Origin: an uncultured Duganella sp.
GTDB lineage: Bacteria; Pseudomonadota; Gammaproteobacteria; Burkholderiales; Burkholderiaceae
Direction of reading: 5' to 3'
Length of the DNA: 36,573 nt
NCBI GenBank assembly: GCA_946482635.1
Contig: CAMLSG010000020.1
Location: forward strand, 1 to 36,573
Positions 24,884-32,793 of this stretch are shown here, one piece after another. Position 1 is the first letter of the stretch; each line of letters opens with the position of its first letter. The translations under genes and the position numbers were made by a program. The notes beneath the pieces are model-generated. The model was not told where the DNA came from and did no database searches. It saw nothing but the letters and a program-made list of their open reading frames with translations.

Positions 24884-25956
24884 GACGCGAACGCGAAGCG
24901 ATCCAGCGCCAGGTTGCCCTGGTAAGTTATGGCAGCAGTTTCCTGCGCAAGGATCTTGCGCTCGAGGACTGGTACCGCCACAGTATCTTTTTCGGCGCGC
25001 GGCTGCAGTTCAGGGAGCTTGCCGGCAATGCCTTGCTGGCGGATGACTTCACCCAGTGGCTGGCCATCCTGGCGCAAGGCGGGGCAACGCGATTGTCGCT
25101 GCATAGCGCGGCGGTGCTCGGCGTTGAGGCGCCGCAGGCGCTGGACCGGTGCAGCCAGGTGGTGGCGGTCCACTATGCCGACCGCTACCAGCTCTGGGCC
25201 GTCGGCAGGGAGCGGGCCACGCGGGAGGTGGAAGGCCAGCACGTCCCCAATGCGGCCAGCTATGGCGGCGAGGTCGATTGCTACCTGTGCGTGGAAGAGC
25301 GGCCGGGCCAGCTCGAGGTGCCGCCTACCGACTGGAAGAAGCTGGCCGCCGCAATTGCTGCGGACCTGGATATTCCGGTTCCTTCGGGTTCCGTGCCGGC
25401 CGAACCATACTTTGCTTATACGCGGGAGAGCGCAGAATGGGCAAAGAAGCCGCTGTTTGTGGCGAAAGACGCCGACGCCCTGGCGCACAGGATCCTGGCC
25501 ACGCTGGACCTCGAACAAGGGAAGTTCGACAACGACACCAATCCCAAAAATGACAGCGCCCATCTCCTTTTCCTGGATGAGGAAGGCGCGGAGGCCTTCC
25601 TCCACTGGGGCAAGCGCCTCGCGAGCTGGATAGGCGAGGTGCAGCTGCGCGCCGCCAACATCGACCGCGCAACGGCCGGCGCCTGGCAGGACGCGCCACT
25701 GTCCCGGCTCCAGCCGCCGCCGCCGCCACGCCAGCCGGTGCAAGCCGCGGCTCAGGAGCAGCCGTTCCAGCCGATGCCGGTGGCGGAAGCCAAGCCTCCT
25801 GCCGAGAGCAAGTGGGTCAACCGCCTCGGCCTGGTGGTCGGGATCGGGGCGCTCAGCCTCTTCATCCTGGCGCTTGCCAAGGTCATTGGCTTCTTCCCCT
25901 GGCTGGCCGTGCTGTTTGCCCTGCCATTTGCGCTCTACATGCACTACAAGGACTAG
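24880..25956 (+). CDS. Uncharacterised protein with C-terminal membrane hairpin, last gene of the block
   Basis: A 358-aa protein of no family I recognise. Residues 1 to about 275 look soluble and globular. A Pro/Gln-rich linker follows (about 278-311, with a run of five prolines), then two hydrophobic segments (about 316-335 and 338-354) and a short basic end. This predicts a cytoplasmic domain tethered to the inner membrane by a C-terminal hairpin. It is the only membrane protein of the block. The ATG at 24880 overlaps the DUF4132 stop; the in-frame ATG at 24739 lies inside that gene and is unlikely. The block ends here: nudC begins 41 bp later with a different type of function. Confidence 0.82.
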   Translation: MRREREAIQRQVALVSYGSSFLRKDLALEDWYRHSIFFGARLQFRELAGNALLADDFTQWLAILAQGGATRLSLHSAAVLGVEAPQALDRCSQVVAVHYADRYQLWAVGRERATREVEGQHVPNAASYGGEVDCYLCVEERPGQLEVPPTDWKKLAAAIAADLDIPVPSGSVPAEPYFAYTRESAEWAKKPLFVAKDADALAHRILATLDLEQGKFDNDTNPKNDSAHLLFLDEEGAEAFLHWGKRLASWIGEVQLRAANIDRATAGAWQDAPLSRLQPPPPPRQPVQAAAQEQPFQPMPVAEAKPPAESKWVNRLGLVVGIGALSLFILALAKVIGFFPWLAVLFALPFALYMHYKD

Positions 25957-25997
25957 GCTGATATCATCGCCCTGTTGCCAGGACTATATGAAAAGCC

Positions 25998-26810
25998 ATG
26001 CTCCAGACGCCTGAAGGTTTCCTGCCCCTGATCCAGCCCGCTCCGGCTGCCGATATCCAGACCCTGGTCTTCCACAAAGACCGCCTGCTGCTGCGGGAGG
26101 AAAGCCTGGCCCTGCCGCCGCATGCGGAACTGCTGGCCGCCGGCCTGGAACTCGCCGGAGCCATGCCGCTCGGTACTTGGGAAGGCCGCTACTGGCAGGT
26201 TGCGCAGGCGCCGCACGACACGCCGCCGCTGGAAGGCCATGCCTACATTGGCCTGCGCGCACTGTTCGGCGCAGTCGACGACGGCTTGCTCGGCGTGGCC
26301 GGGCGCGGCTTCCAGATCGCCGAATGGGCGCGCACCCACCGCTTCTGCGGAGCGTGCGGATCGCCAATGCTGCTGGCGCCCGGCGAGCGTGCCATGCGCT
26401 GCACCTCCTGCGGCCACCTGGCCTATCCGCGCATTTCGCCGGCCATGATGGTGTTGATCAAAAAAGGCAACCAGCGCCTGCTGGCCGCGCATGCCAACTC
26501 GCCCTACAAGCGCTATACCGCGTTGGCCGGCTTCCTCGAAGCCGGCGAATCGGTGGAGGAGGCGGTGCATCGCGAAGTGTTCGAGGAAGTCGGCCTGCGC
26601 GTACACAACCTCAAGTACTTCGGCAGCCAGTCCTGGCCCTTCCCGCATTCGCTGATGATCGCCTTCACCGCCGAATACCTGGACGGAGAGATCGTCACCG
26701 ATCCCAACGAAATCAGCGATGCGCGCTGGTTTGGCCCGGATGACGAGTGGCCAACACTGTCGCATACGGTATCCATCGCCAGCGAGCTGCTGGCAGCGAA
26801 CCGCCCCTGA
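25998..26810 (+). CDS. nudC: NudC, NAD-capped RNA / NADH pyrophosphatase
   Basis: A 270-aa Nudix hydrolase that cleaves the pyrophosphate of NADH and of NAD-capped RNA 5' ends. The zinc ribbon is complete (C117, C120, C135, C138). The Nudix box fits the consensus exactly: G168, E174, R182-E183, E186-E187, G189. The NudC hallmark SQPWPFPxS appears as SQSWPFPHS (200-208), with Pro202 replaced by Ser. Length is normal. The ATG at 25998 was chosen; an ATG at 25988 opens only a very short frame. It lies 41 bp after the accessory block and 49 bp before folE; whether these are co-transcribed is open. Confidence 0.95.
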   Translation: MLQTPEGFLPLIQPAPAADIQTLVFHKDRLLLREESLALPPHAELLAAGLELAGAMPLGTWEGRYWQVAQAPHDTPPLEGHAYIGLRALFGAVDDGLLGVAGRGFQIAEWARTHRFCGACGSPMLLAPGERAMRCTSCGHLAYPRISPAMMVLIKKGNQRLLAAHANSPYKRYTALAGFLEAGESVEEAVHREVFEEVGLRVHNLKYFGSQSWPFPHSLMIAFTAEYLDGEIVTDPNEISDARWFGPDDEWPTLSHTVSIASELLAANRP

Positions 26811-26859
26811 ACGCTGTATACTGGTGGATTAGATTCCACATTTCACGGTTCTTGCAATC

Positions 26860-27426
26860 ATGACTAAAGAAGTATTCACCGAAGCCGACTGGCGCCGCCT
26901 GCTGGAGCACCTGGGCGAAGACCCGGACCGTCCGGGCCTGATCGAAACCCCGCACCGCGTCCACAAGGCGTGGAAACACTGGGTTTCCGGCTATGGCCAG
27001 GACCCGGCGGAAGTGCTGAAGGCTTTCGAGGATGGCGCCGAACAGTACAACGAACTGATCGTCGTGAAGAACATCCCGGTATACAGCCATTGCGAGCACC
27101 ACCTGGCGCCGTTCTTCGGCAAGGCGACCGTGGGTTATGTACCAAATGGAAAAATTGTCGGTTTGTCCAAACTGACCCGCCTGGTGGACGTGTTCTCCAA
27201 GCGCCTGCAGGTGCAGGAACGCATGACCATGCAGATCGCCGAAGCGCTGATGCAAGTGCTGGAGCCGAAAGCCGTGGGCGTGGTGGTCAAGTGCCGCCAC
27301 CTGTGCATGGAATCGCGCGGCATCCGCACCGCCGGCGAAGAGACCGTGACCTCCGCCATGCTGGGCGAACTGCAGCCTAACCTGGCAATGCGCACCGAAT
27401 TCCTGGCGCTGGCCCGCGAGTCCTGA
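26860..27426 (+). CDS. folE: GTP cyclohydrolase I (type IA)
   Basis: A 188-aa enzyme for the first step of tetrahydrofolate and pterin synthesis, converting GTP to 7,8-dihydroneopterin triphosphate; the active enzyme is a homodecamer. The zinc ligands are at the expected spacing: C78 and H81 in YSHCEHHLAPF and C149 in KCRHLCMESRG. The shorter N-terminus compared with the E. coli enzyme is common. A TATACT at 26817-26822 could be a -10 but has no good -35. The thioredoxin-like gene follows after 3 bp. Confidence 0.97.
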   Translation: MTKEVFTEADWRRLLEHLGEDPDRPGLIETPHRVHKAWKHWVSGYGQDPAEVLKAFEDGAEQYNELIVVKNIPVYSHCEHHLAPFFGKATVGYVPNGKIVGLSKLTRLVDVFSKRLQVQERMTMQIAEALMQVLEPKAVGVVVKCRHLCMESRGIRTAGEETVTSAMLGELQPNLAMRTEFLALARES

Positions 27427-27429
27427 TCC

Positions 27430-28791
27430 ATGGCAGACGCGATCGAGTGGTTCGAAGGCGGTTTTGATGCCGCGCTGGAGGCAGCCCGTGCTGCCGGCCG
27501 TCCGCTGTTCCTGTACTGGGGCGCCGTATGGTGCCCGCCGTGCAACCGGGTCAAATACGAAATCTTCGGCCGCGAAGAATTTCCGGCCAAGCTGCAAAGC
27601 ATGGTGGCGATCCAGCTCGATGGCGACAGCCCGAACGCGCAGGCGATGGCGGCGCGCCTGAAGCTGCGCAGCTATCCGACCATGGTGATGTACCGCCCGG
27701 ATGGCACCGAAATCACCCGCCTGCCGTGCGAACTCGATGGCGAGCTGTTTGGCGAAGCCCTGATGGCTGCGCGCTTTGCCGGCCACACTGCGGGCGAGTC
27801 GATGGCAGCGGCGCTGGACGGCACGCGCGCCCTGTCGCCGTCCGAATGGACGCTGCTGTCGAATTATTCATGGGATACCGATGAAGGCGTGCTGCTGCAC
27901 GGTCGCGACCTGGGCGTGACGCTGGCCACCCTGTCGCAACTGGCTGCTGCCGCCATTCCAGGCGAGGCGCCGGCTGCTGCGCGCCAGGTGGAGGATGCGG
28001 CAACCCGCCTGCGCCTGCATGCGATGGTCGCGCAAGCCGGCCGTGTGGTGGATGCTTCGTCGCCTGAATTCCTGTTGAAAGTGCTGGGCGATGCCCGCGT
28101 GGCGCGCGCGAATATGGACATCTTCGGCAATAGCGGCCACCTGCTGGTGCGTGCTGCGCCGGCGCGTCACGCCGAACTGGCAACTGCGATGGGCAACGCT
28201 GCGCACGTGTGGGCTGAAGATATGTGGCTGTCAGCGCCGGATCGCCTGACTGCCGTGCGCCTGCAGGTGCGCATGTCGCGCATGGGGTTTGCGGCGGAAG
28301 GCTTGCCGCAGCTGGTGCGTACGCGTATTGAACAGGCGCTGGCGCTGGTGGATGACAAGTATGGCAGGCATACGCTGGTCAACACGGCTGTGAGTGCGCT
28401 GAACGATGCTGGCCTGCATGCTGAGGCAGAGGCGTTGCTGCAATCGGTGCTGGTGGAATCGCATGCGCCGTACTACTTCAAGTTGAGCCTCGCGTCGGCG
28501 GCTAAGCGCCGCGGTGATTTGCCGGGCATGCTGGACTGGTATGAGAAGGCGTGGCGTTCGGCGGTCGGGCCGGCGACGCGTATTCAGTGGGGTGTGACTT
28601 ACCTGTCGGCGCTGATCGATACCACGCCGGGCGATGCGGCGCGGATCGAGGCTGCTGCGGCGGGACTGGCGCAGGACTTTGCCAATGCGCCGGATGCGTT
28701 CAAGCAGCGTAATCTCACGCAGGCGCAGAAGCTGGTGGGCAAGCTGCCGGCGGGCCTGGCGCTGGTCGACACTTTGCGGGCGGGCATCTAA
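27430..28791 (+). CDS. Cytoplasmic thioredoxin-fold protein with helical C-terminal region
   Basis: A 453-aa protein. The N-terminal 110 residues form a thioredoxin domain with the active site WCPPC (C35, C38) and the cis-proline loop SYPT (P83). The remaining 340 residues are Ala/Leu-rich helices, perhaps tetratricopeptide-like, without a clear motif. There is no signal peptide, so it should act in the cytoplasm. The gene follows folE by 3 bp and is probably translationally coupled to it. CPPC instead of CGPC is typical of many specialised thioredoxin-like proteins; the partner is unknown. A terminator-like repeat follows directly. Confidence 0.85.
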   Translation: MADAIEWFEGGFDAALEAARAAGRPLFLYWGAVWCPPCNRVKYEIFGREEFPAKLQSMVAIQLDGDSPNAQAMAARLKLRSYPTMVMYRPDGTEITRLPCELDGELFGEALMAARFAGHTAGESMAAALDGTRALSPSEWTLLSNYSWDTDEGVLLHGRDLGVTLATLSQLAAAAIPGEAPAAARQVEDAATRLRLHAMVAQAGRVVDASSPEFLLKVLGDARVARANMDIFGNSGHLLVRAAPARHAELATAMGNAAHVWAEDMWLSAPDRLTAVRLQVRMSRMGFAAEGLPQLVRTRIEQALALVDDKYGRHTLVNTAVSALNDAGLHAEAEALLQSVLVESHAPYYFKLSLASAAKRRGDLPGMLDWYEKAWRSAVGPATRIQWGVTYLSALIDTTPGDAARIEAAAAGLAQDFANAPDAFKQRNLTQAQKLVGKLPAGLALVDTLRAGI

Positions 28792-28866
28792 AACCGGTAA
28801 ACCAGTGCCTGACCCGCAGGGTCAGGCACCGTCACGCGGCGGCCGCGTAACAGGGGTACCGGTTTT
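28790..28866. repeat. Composite palindromic element, probable bidirectional terminator / REP-like
   Basis: An outer perfect 10-bp inverted repeat (AAAACCGGTA at 28790-28799, TACCGGTTTT at 28857-28866) encloses two hairpins. The first is an 11-bp perfect stem with a 3-nt loop (GTGCCTGACCC at 28805-28815, GGGTCAGGCAC at 28819-28829). The second is ACGCGG (28834-28839) with CCGCGT (28843-28848). The outer arms end in TTTT in both directions. It sits between two convergent genes and contains the lysR stop codon. I recall similar GTGCCTGACC palindromes as frequent intergenic repeats in Oxalobacteraceae; that memory should be checked. Confidence 0.75.
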
Positions 28867-29763
28867 CAGCCCAGCCAGATTCAACACCTCCGCCAGCCAA
28901 TCCACGAAAACGCGCACCCGCGGCGACAAATGCCGGTTGTGCGAATAAATAATCGACACCGGCAGCGGCGCCGGCCGCCACCCCGGCAGCACCTCCACCA
29001 ATTCCCCGCTGGCGAGCAAGTGCTCGATCCCCGGCCGCGGAATCTGCGCCAGTCCAATCCCCGCCAGGCAAGCCCCCAGGTAGGCCTCCGAACTCCCGAC
29101 CGACACCCTGCTGCGCACGGACAGCGTCCTCACCTCACCATCCACCACATACTCCCAGGGCAGATCGCGCCCCGTCTGGGTGGAGAAATAGTTGACCGCC
29201 CAGTGCTCCCGCAAATCCTCCAGCGTTTGCGGCGTGCCATGCGCCGCCAGGTAGGACGGCGCAGCCACATTCACCTGCACCATCGCCCCCAGCGGCTTGG
29301 CCACCAGGGTTGAATCCCGCAGCACCCCTGCGCGCACAGCGCAATCGATCCCTTCCCCCACCAGGTCCACCATGCGGTCATTGGCGCCGACGCGGATCTT
29401 GATCTCCGGGTAGCGCTGGAAGAAATCCGGCAGCGCAGGAATCACGCTCAGGCGCGCAATGCGTTCCGGCAGGTCGACCCGGATCGTCCCTGACGGCTTG
29501 CGGCCGTCGGTCAGGAACAGGGCGTTGATGTCTTCCAGCTCATTGAGCAGGGCACGGCAGCGTTCCACATAAAGCTGCCCTTCAACCGTCAGGCTGACCT
29601 TGCGCGTGGTGCGCTGGAGCAGCCGCACGCCAAGCTGCTGCTCGATGGCCTGCACGGCATTGGTAACGGTGGGGCGGGGCAGGTCAAGCTGTTCGGCGGC
29701 CTGGGTGAAGCTCTTGCTGTCGGCCACCGCCACGAAGACCTGCATGGCTTTCAACTGGTCCAT
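28822..29763 (-). CDS. LysR-family transcriptional regulator (divergent to aldo/keto reductase)
   Basis: A 313-aa LysR regulator: winged HTH at residues 1-60 (MDQLKAMQVFVAVADSKSFT, then AAEQLDLPRPTVTNAVQAIE), then the two-lobed effector domain of the CrgA-like group often found beside oxidoreductases. The last 14 or so residues, after about NLAGLK, are encoded by the palindromic element and look like a tail acquired by read-through into it; the stop lies in the first hairpin. It is divergent from the aldo/keto reductase across 101 bp, so autoregulation and control of that gene are likely. The inducer is unknown. Confidence 0.93.
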   Translation of the reverse strand: MDQLKAMQVFVAVADSKSFTQAAEQLDLPRPTVTNAVQAIEQQLGVRLLQRTTRKVSLTVEGQLYVERCRALLNELEDINALFLTDGRKPSGTIRVDLPERIARLSVIPALPDFFQRYPEIKIRVGANDRMVDLVGEGIDCAVRAGVLRDSTLVAKPLGAMVQVNVAAPSYLAAHGTPQTLEDLREHWAVNYFSTQTGRDLPWEYVVDGEVRTLSVRSRVSVGSSEAYLGACLAGIGLAQIPRPGIEHLLASGELVEVLPGWRPAPLPVSIIYSHNRHLSPRVRVFVDWLAEVLNLAGLKTGTPVTRPPRDGA

Positions 29764-29789
29764 TGTTATCTATTGCCGAATAAAGATGT

Positions 29790-29808
29790 AATAAACGATG
29801 CATTTATT
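29790..29808. promoter_or_regulatory. Candidate LysR binding palindrome upstream of the aldo/keto reductase
   Basis: AATAAA (29790-29795), a 7-bp spacer, then TTTATT (29803-29808) form an AT-rich perfect inverted repeat in the 101-bp divergent region. It is the clearest dyad there. The good GGAG ribosome binding site of the reductase lies near 29852. Confidence 0.4.
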
Positions 29809-29864
29809 GTTGGATTCGATAATAGCACAATGGTCTCCATCGAAACCCCACCTGGAGATCACAC

Positions 29865-30866
29865 ATGGAAACCCGCAAACTTGGCAGCACCGGCCCGCAA
29901 ACCTCCCAGCTCGGCCTCGGCCTGATGGGCATGTCCGACCTGTATGGCCCTGCCGACCGCGCCGAAAGCCTGGCCACCATCCACGCCGCGCTGGATGCCG
30001 GCGTCACCCTGCTCGACACCGGCGACTTCTACGGCATGGGCCACAATGAATTGCTGCTGGGCGAAGCGCTGCAGGGCCGCGACCGTGGGCAGGTGCAGGT
30101 CAGCGTGAAGTTCGGCGCCCTGCGCGATCCGGACGGTGGCTTTATCGGCTACGATTCGCGTCCGCAGGCAGTGGCCAATTTCCTGGCGTATTCGCTGCGC
30201 CGCCTGGGCACCGACTACATCGACATCTACCGCCCATCGCGCCTCGATCCCGCCACGCCGATCGAGGACACCGTCGGCGCCATCGCAGAGCAGGTGCGCA
30301 AGGGCCACGTGCGGCATATCGGCCTGTCCGAAGTGAACGCCGAAACCCTGCGCCGCGCGCATGCCGTGCATCCGATCACCGACGTGCAGATCGAATACTC
30401 GATGATCTCCCGCGGCATCGAAAATGGCCTGTTGCAGACGGCGCGCGAGCTGGGTGTCGGCATCACCGCGTATGGCGTGCTGTCGCGTGGCCTGATCAGC
30501 GGTCACTGGACGGCGCAGCGCGAAGGCGAACAGGATTACCGCGGCCAGTACAGCCCGCGCTTCCAGGGCGAGAACCTGAAGCACAACCTGGAACTGGTGG
30601 AGCGCATGCGGGCGGTGGCGCAGGCCAAGGGCATCAGCGTGGCGCAACTGGCGATCGCCTGGGTGATGGCGCAAGGCACGGACATTGTGCCGCTGGTCGG
30701 CGCCCGCACCCGTACCCGCCTGCAGGAAGCCTTGGGCGCGCTTGGCGCGGTGCTGCTGCAATCCGACCTGGAAGCGCTGGAACTGATCGTGCCGCAAGGC
30801 GCCGCTGCCGGTGGCCGCTATAACGACTACCAGCTGTCGCACCTGGACAGCGAAAAGGCAGCCTAA
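29865..30866 (+). CDS. Aldo/keto reductase
   Basis: A 333-aa NADPH-dependent TIM-barrel oxidoreductase. D51 (LDTGDFYG), Y56 and K82 of the catalytic tetrad are present at normal spacing. The fourth residue, His in the usual YxxHRxD motif, is replaced: the sequence reads DIYRPSRLDP, with S125 at the His position. This substitution is shared, as far as I recall, by a subgroup of bacterial reductases, so the enzyme may still be active with altered chemistry. The nucleotide-binding end LVGARTRTRLQEAL is intact. The substrate is unknown. The stop overlaps by two bases the stop of the convergent LysR gene. The start has a strong GGAG. Confidence 0.92.
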   Translation: METRKLGSTGPQTSQLGLGLMGMSDLYGPADRAESLATIHAALDAGVTLLDTGDFYGMGHNELLLGEALQGRDRGQVQVSVKFGALRDPDGGFIGYDSRPQAVANFLAYSLRRLGTDYIDIYRPSRLDPATPIEDTVGAIAEQVRKGHVRHIGLSEVNAETLRRAHAVHPITDVQIEYSMISRGIENGLLQTARELGVGITAYGVLSRGLISGHWTAQREGEQDYRGQYSPRFQGENLKHNLELVERMRAVAQAKGISVAQLAIAWVMAQGTDIVPLVGARTRTRLQEALGALGAVLLQSDLEALELIVPQGAAAGGRYNDYQLSHLDSEKAA

Positions 30867-31741
30867 GCGAAGACTTCGCCGAGGAAGTCGATGAAGGCCT
30901 GCACCTTGGCCGCGCGCTGGTGCCGCTGCTGGTACAGCGCGGTCAGCGCAGGGCCGGGCGCCTGGTATTCGGCGAGCAGCGGCACCAGGGCGCCGCTGCG
31001 CAGTTCTTCTTCCACCGAAAGCGAGAGGAACTGGCCGATTCCGGCGCCGGCCTTACATGCTTCGACCACGGAATCCACATGGTCGAACGAGGCGCGCGCC
31101 GGCGGCGTGAACGCCAGGCCATCCGCGAACTGCCACTCGCGCAGGCGGCCGGCGCGCGGCAGCACGAAATGCAGGCACTCGAAGCCTGCCAGCTCACCCG
31201 GCGCCGCAGGCGCGCCATGCTGGGCGACGAAGCCCGGCGATGCACAGCAAATGAAGTGCGTTTGCAGCAGTTGCCGCGCGATCAGGCGCGCATCGCCGAT
31301 TGCGCCCAGGCGCACGACGACGTCGTACCCTTCTTCCACCATGTCCACCAGGCGGTCGCTGGCGCTGGCCTGGAGCAGGATGCCGGGGTGGCGAGCGAGG
31401 AAGCGCGGCAATGCCGGCGCAACATAGATACGTGACACGAGGCCCGGCATGTTGACGCGCAAGGTGCCGCGCGGTTCCCGTACCGAGTGCTGCAGGTTTG
31501 CTTCCAGCTCTTCCATTCCCGACAGCAGGCGCTGCGCCTGCTCGTAGCACTCCCGTCCTTCGCCAGTGAGCGACATGCTGCGCGTCGTGCGGTTCATCAG
31601 CTTGACCTGGAAATGGGCTTCCAGCGCGTTGACCTGCGCCGTGACGGACGACGTCGAAATGCCCAGCTTTTCCGCTGCGCGCGAGAAGCCGCCGGTTTCC
31701 ACGACTGCGCAGAACACGCGCAAGGCATCAAGTTTGTCCAT
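30863..31741 (-). CDS. LysR-family transcriptional regulator (divergent to MDR oxidoreductase)
   Basis: A 292-aa LysR regulator, starting MDKLDALRVFCAVVETGGFS with the HTH AAEKLGISTSSVTAQVNALE, followed by the effector-binding domain. The ATG at 31741 is preferred to the GTG at 31756 because LysR proteins usually begin a few residues before the HTH, and because the longer form would place coding sequence over the operator-like palindrome. It is divergent from the oxidoreductase at 31850 and convergent with the aldo/keto reductase, where the two stop codons overlap. The second LysR gene in 3 kb with the same regulator/oxidoreductase layout suggests independent recruitment or an old duplication. 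Confidence 0.93.
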   Translation of the reverse strand: MDKLDALRVFCAVVETGGFSRAAEKLGISTSSVTAQVNALEAHFQVKLMNRTTRSMSLTGEGRECYEQAQRLLSGMEELEANLQHSVREPRGTLRVNMPGLVSRIYVAPALPRFLARHPGILLQASASDRLVDMVEEGYDVVVRLGAIGDARLIARQLLQTHFICCASPGFVAQHGAPAAPGELAGFECLHFVLPRAGRLREWQFADGLAFTPPARASFDHVDSVVEACKAGAGIGQFLSLSVEEELRSGALVPLLAEYQAPGPALTALYQQRHQRAAKVQAFIDFLGEVFA

Positions 31742-31750
31742 CACGCCATT

Positions 31751-31767
31751 ATCCACAATTCGTGGAT
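31751..31767. promoter_or_regulatory. LysR operator-like palindrome
   Basis: ATCCAC-AATTC-GTGGAT is a perfect 6-bp inverted repeat with a 5-bp spacer, 10 bp upstream of the LysR ATG and about 85 bp upstream of the oxidoreductase. This is the typical position of an autoregulatory LysR site. Confidence 0.6.
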
Positions 31768-31849
31768 TCTGTTTGCAGCCGGCCCCAGTTTTTCCCTCGC
31801 CCGCTGCTGCCTACACTGGCAGCTATCGAAACCAACAGGCGTTCTTGCC

Positions 31850-32785
31850 ATGAAAGCCATGATTCTCACAGCAGCAGGCCAGCCACTGGTCCAAGACGAC
31901 ATTGCCAAGCCGGCGCCGGCGGCGGGGCAGGTGCTGGTGCGCATCCATGCCAGCGCGGTCAATCCGCTCGACCTCAAGATCGCCGCAGGCAAGGCGGCCC
32001 ATGCGCGCATGCCATTGCCGGCGGTGCTGGGCATCGACATGGCAGGCGTGGTGGAAGCGGTTGGCGCCGGAGTTACCGCTTTTGCCCCGGGCGACGCTGT
32101 TTTCGGCATGACGGGAGGCGTGGGCGGGGTGCAGGGCTCGCTGGCCGAATATGCCGCAGTCGATGCCGACCTGCTGGCGCATGCGCCCAGCACCATCAGC
32201 CTGCGCGAGGCAGCGGCCATTCCGCTGGCTTTCATCACCGCGTGGGAAGGCCTGGTCGACCGGGCGCGCGTCCAGCCTGGCCAGTCCGTCCTGGTGCAAG
32301 GCGGCGCAGGCGGTGTTGGCCGCATGGTCGTGCAGCTCGCACTGGCCTTTGGCGCACAGGTCGCGGCAACGGGCCGCCCTGCCCAGCGGGAATCGATCGA
32401 AGCCATGGGAGCGCGTTTCCTCGAACAGGCGGAAGGCGAAGAATTCGACATCGTGTATGACACCATCGGCGGCGAAGTGCTGGATGCATCATTCCGCCTG
32501 GTTCGCGAATACAGCGGGCACGTGGTCACCGCCCTTGGCTGGGGTACGCATTCCCTGGCGCCGCTCTCATTCCGGGCTGCAAGCTATTCCGGCGTATTCA
32601 CCCTGCTGCCGCTGTTGTCCGGCAAAGGCAGGGCGGCGCACGGGGCAATCCTGCGCGAGGCCGCGCGGCTGGTGGATGCGGGCAAATTGTCGGTGCAGTT
32701 GAACGCGGGACGCTTCACGCTGGCGGAAGCCAACGAGGCGCACGCAGCCAGTGGAGGCGGCAAGGTGGTCGCAGATATCGCCTGA
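31850..32785 (+). CDS. Zinc-independent MDR oxidoreductase, quinone reductase-like
   Basis: A 311-aa member of the medium-chain dehydrogenase/reductase superfamily, of the NADPH:quinone reductase type. It shows the N-terminal GroES-like domain (ASAVNPLDLKIAAG, 35-48; GIDMAGVVEAVGAGV) and the Rossmann nucleotide loop VQGGAGGVGRMVVQLA (139-154). The cysteine and histidine ligands of zinc alcohol dehydrogenases are absent. Cytoplasmic. The ATG at 31850 was chosen because the family N-terminus MKAMILTAAG begins there, although the frame stays open upstream to 31487 in sequence antisense to lysR. It is likely controlled by the divergent LysR regulator. The physiological substrate is unknown. Confidence 0.92.
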   Translation: MKAMILTAAGQPLVQDDIAKPAPAAGQVLVRIHASAVNPLDLKIAAGKAAHARMPLPAVLGIDMAGVVEAVGAGVTAFAPGDAVFGMTGGVGGVQGSLAEYAAVDADLLAHAPSTISLREAAAIPLAFITAWEGLVDRARVQPGQSVLVQGGAGGVGRMVVQLALAFGAQVAATGRPAQRESIEAMGARFLEQAEGEEFDIVYDTIGGEVLDASFRLVREYSGHVVTALGWGTHSLAPLSFRAASYSGVFTLLPLLSGKGRAAHGAILREAARLVDAGKLSVQLNAGRFTLAEANEAHAASGGGKVVADIA

Positions 32786-32793
32786 GCCGGGGT

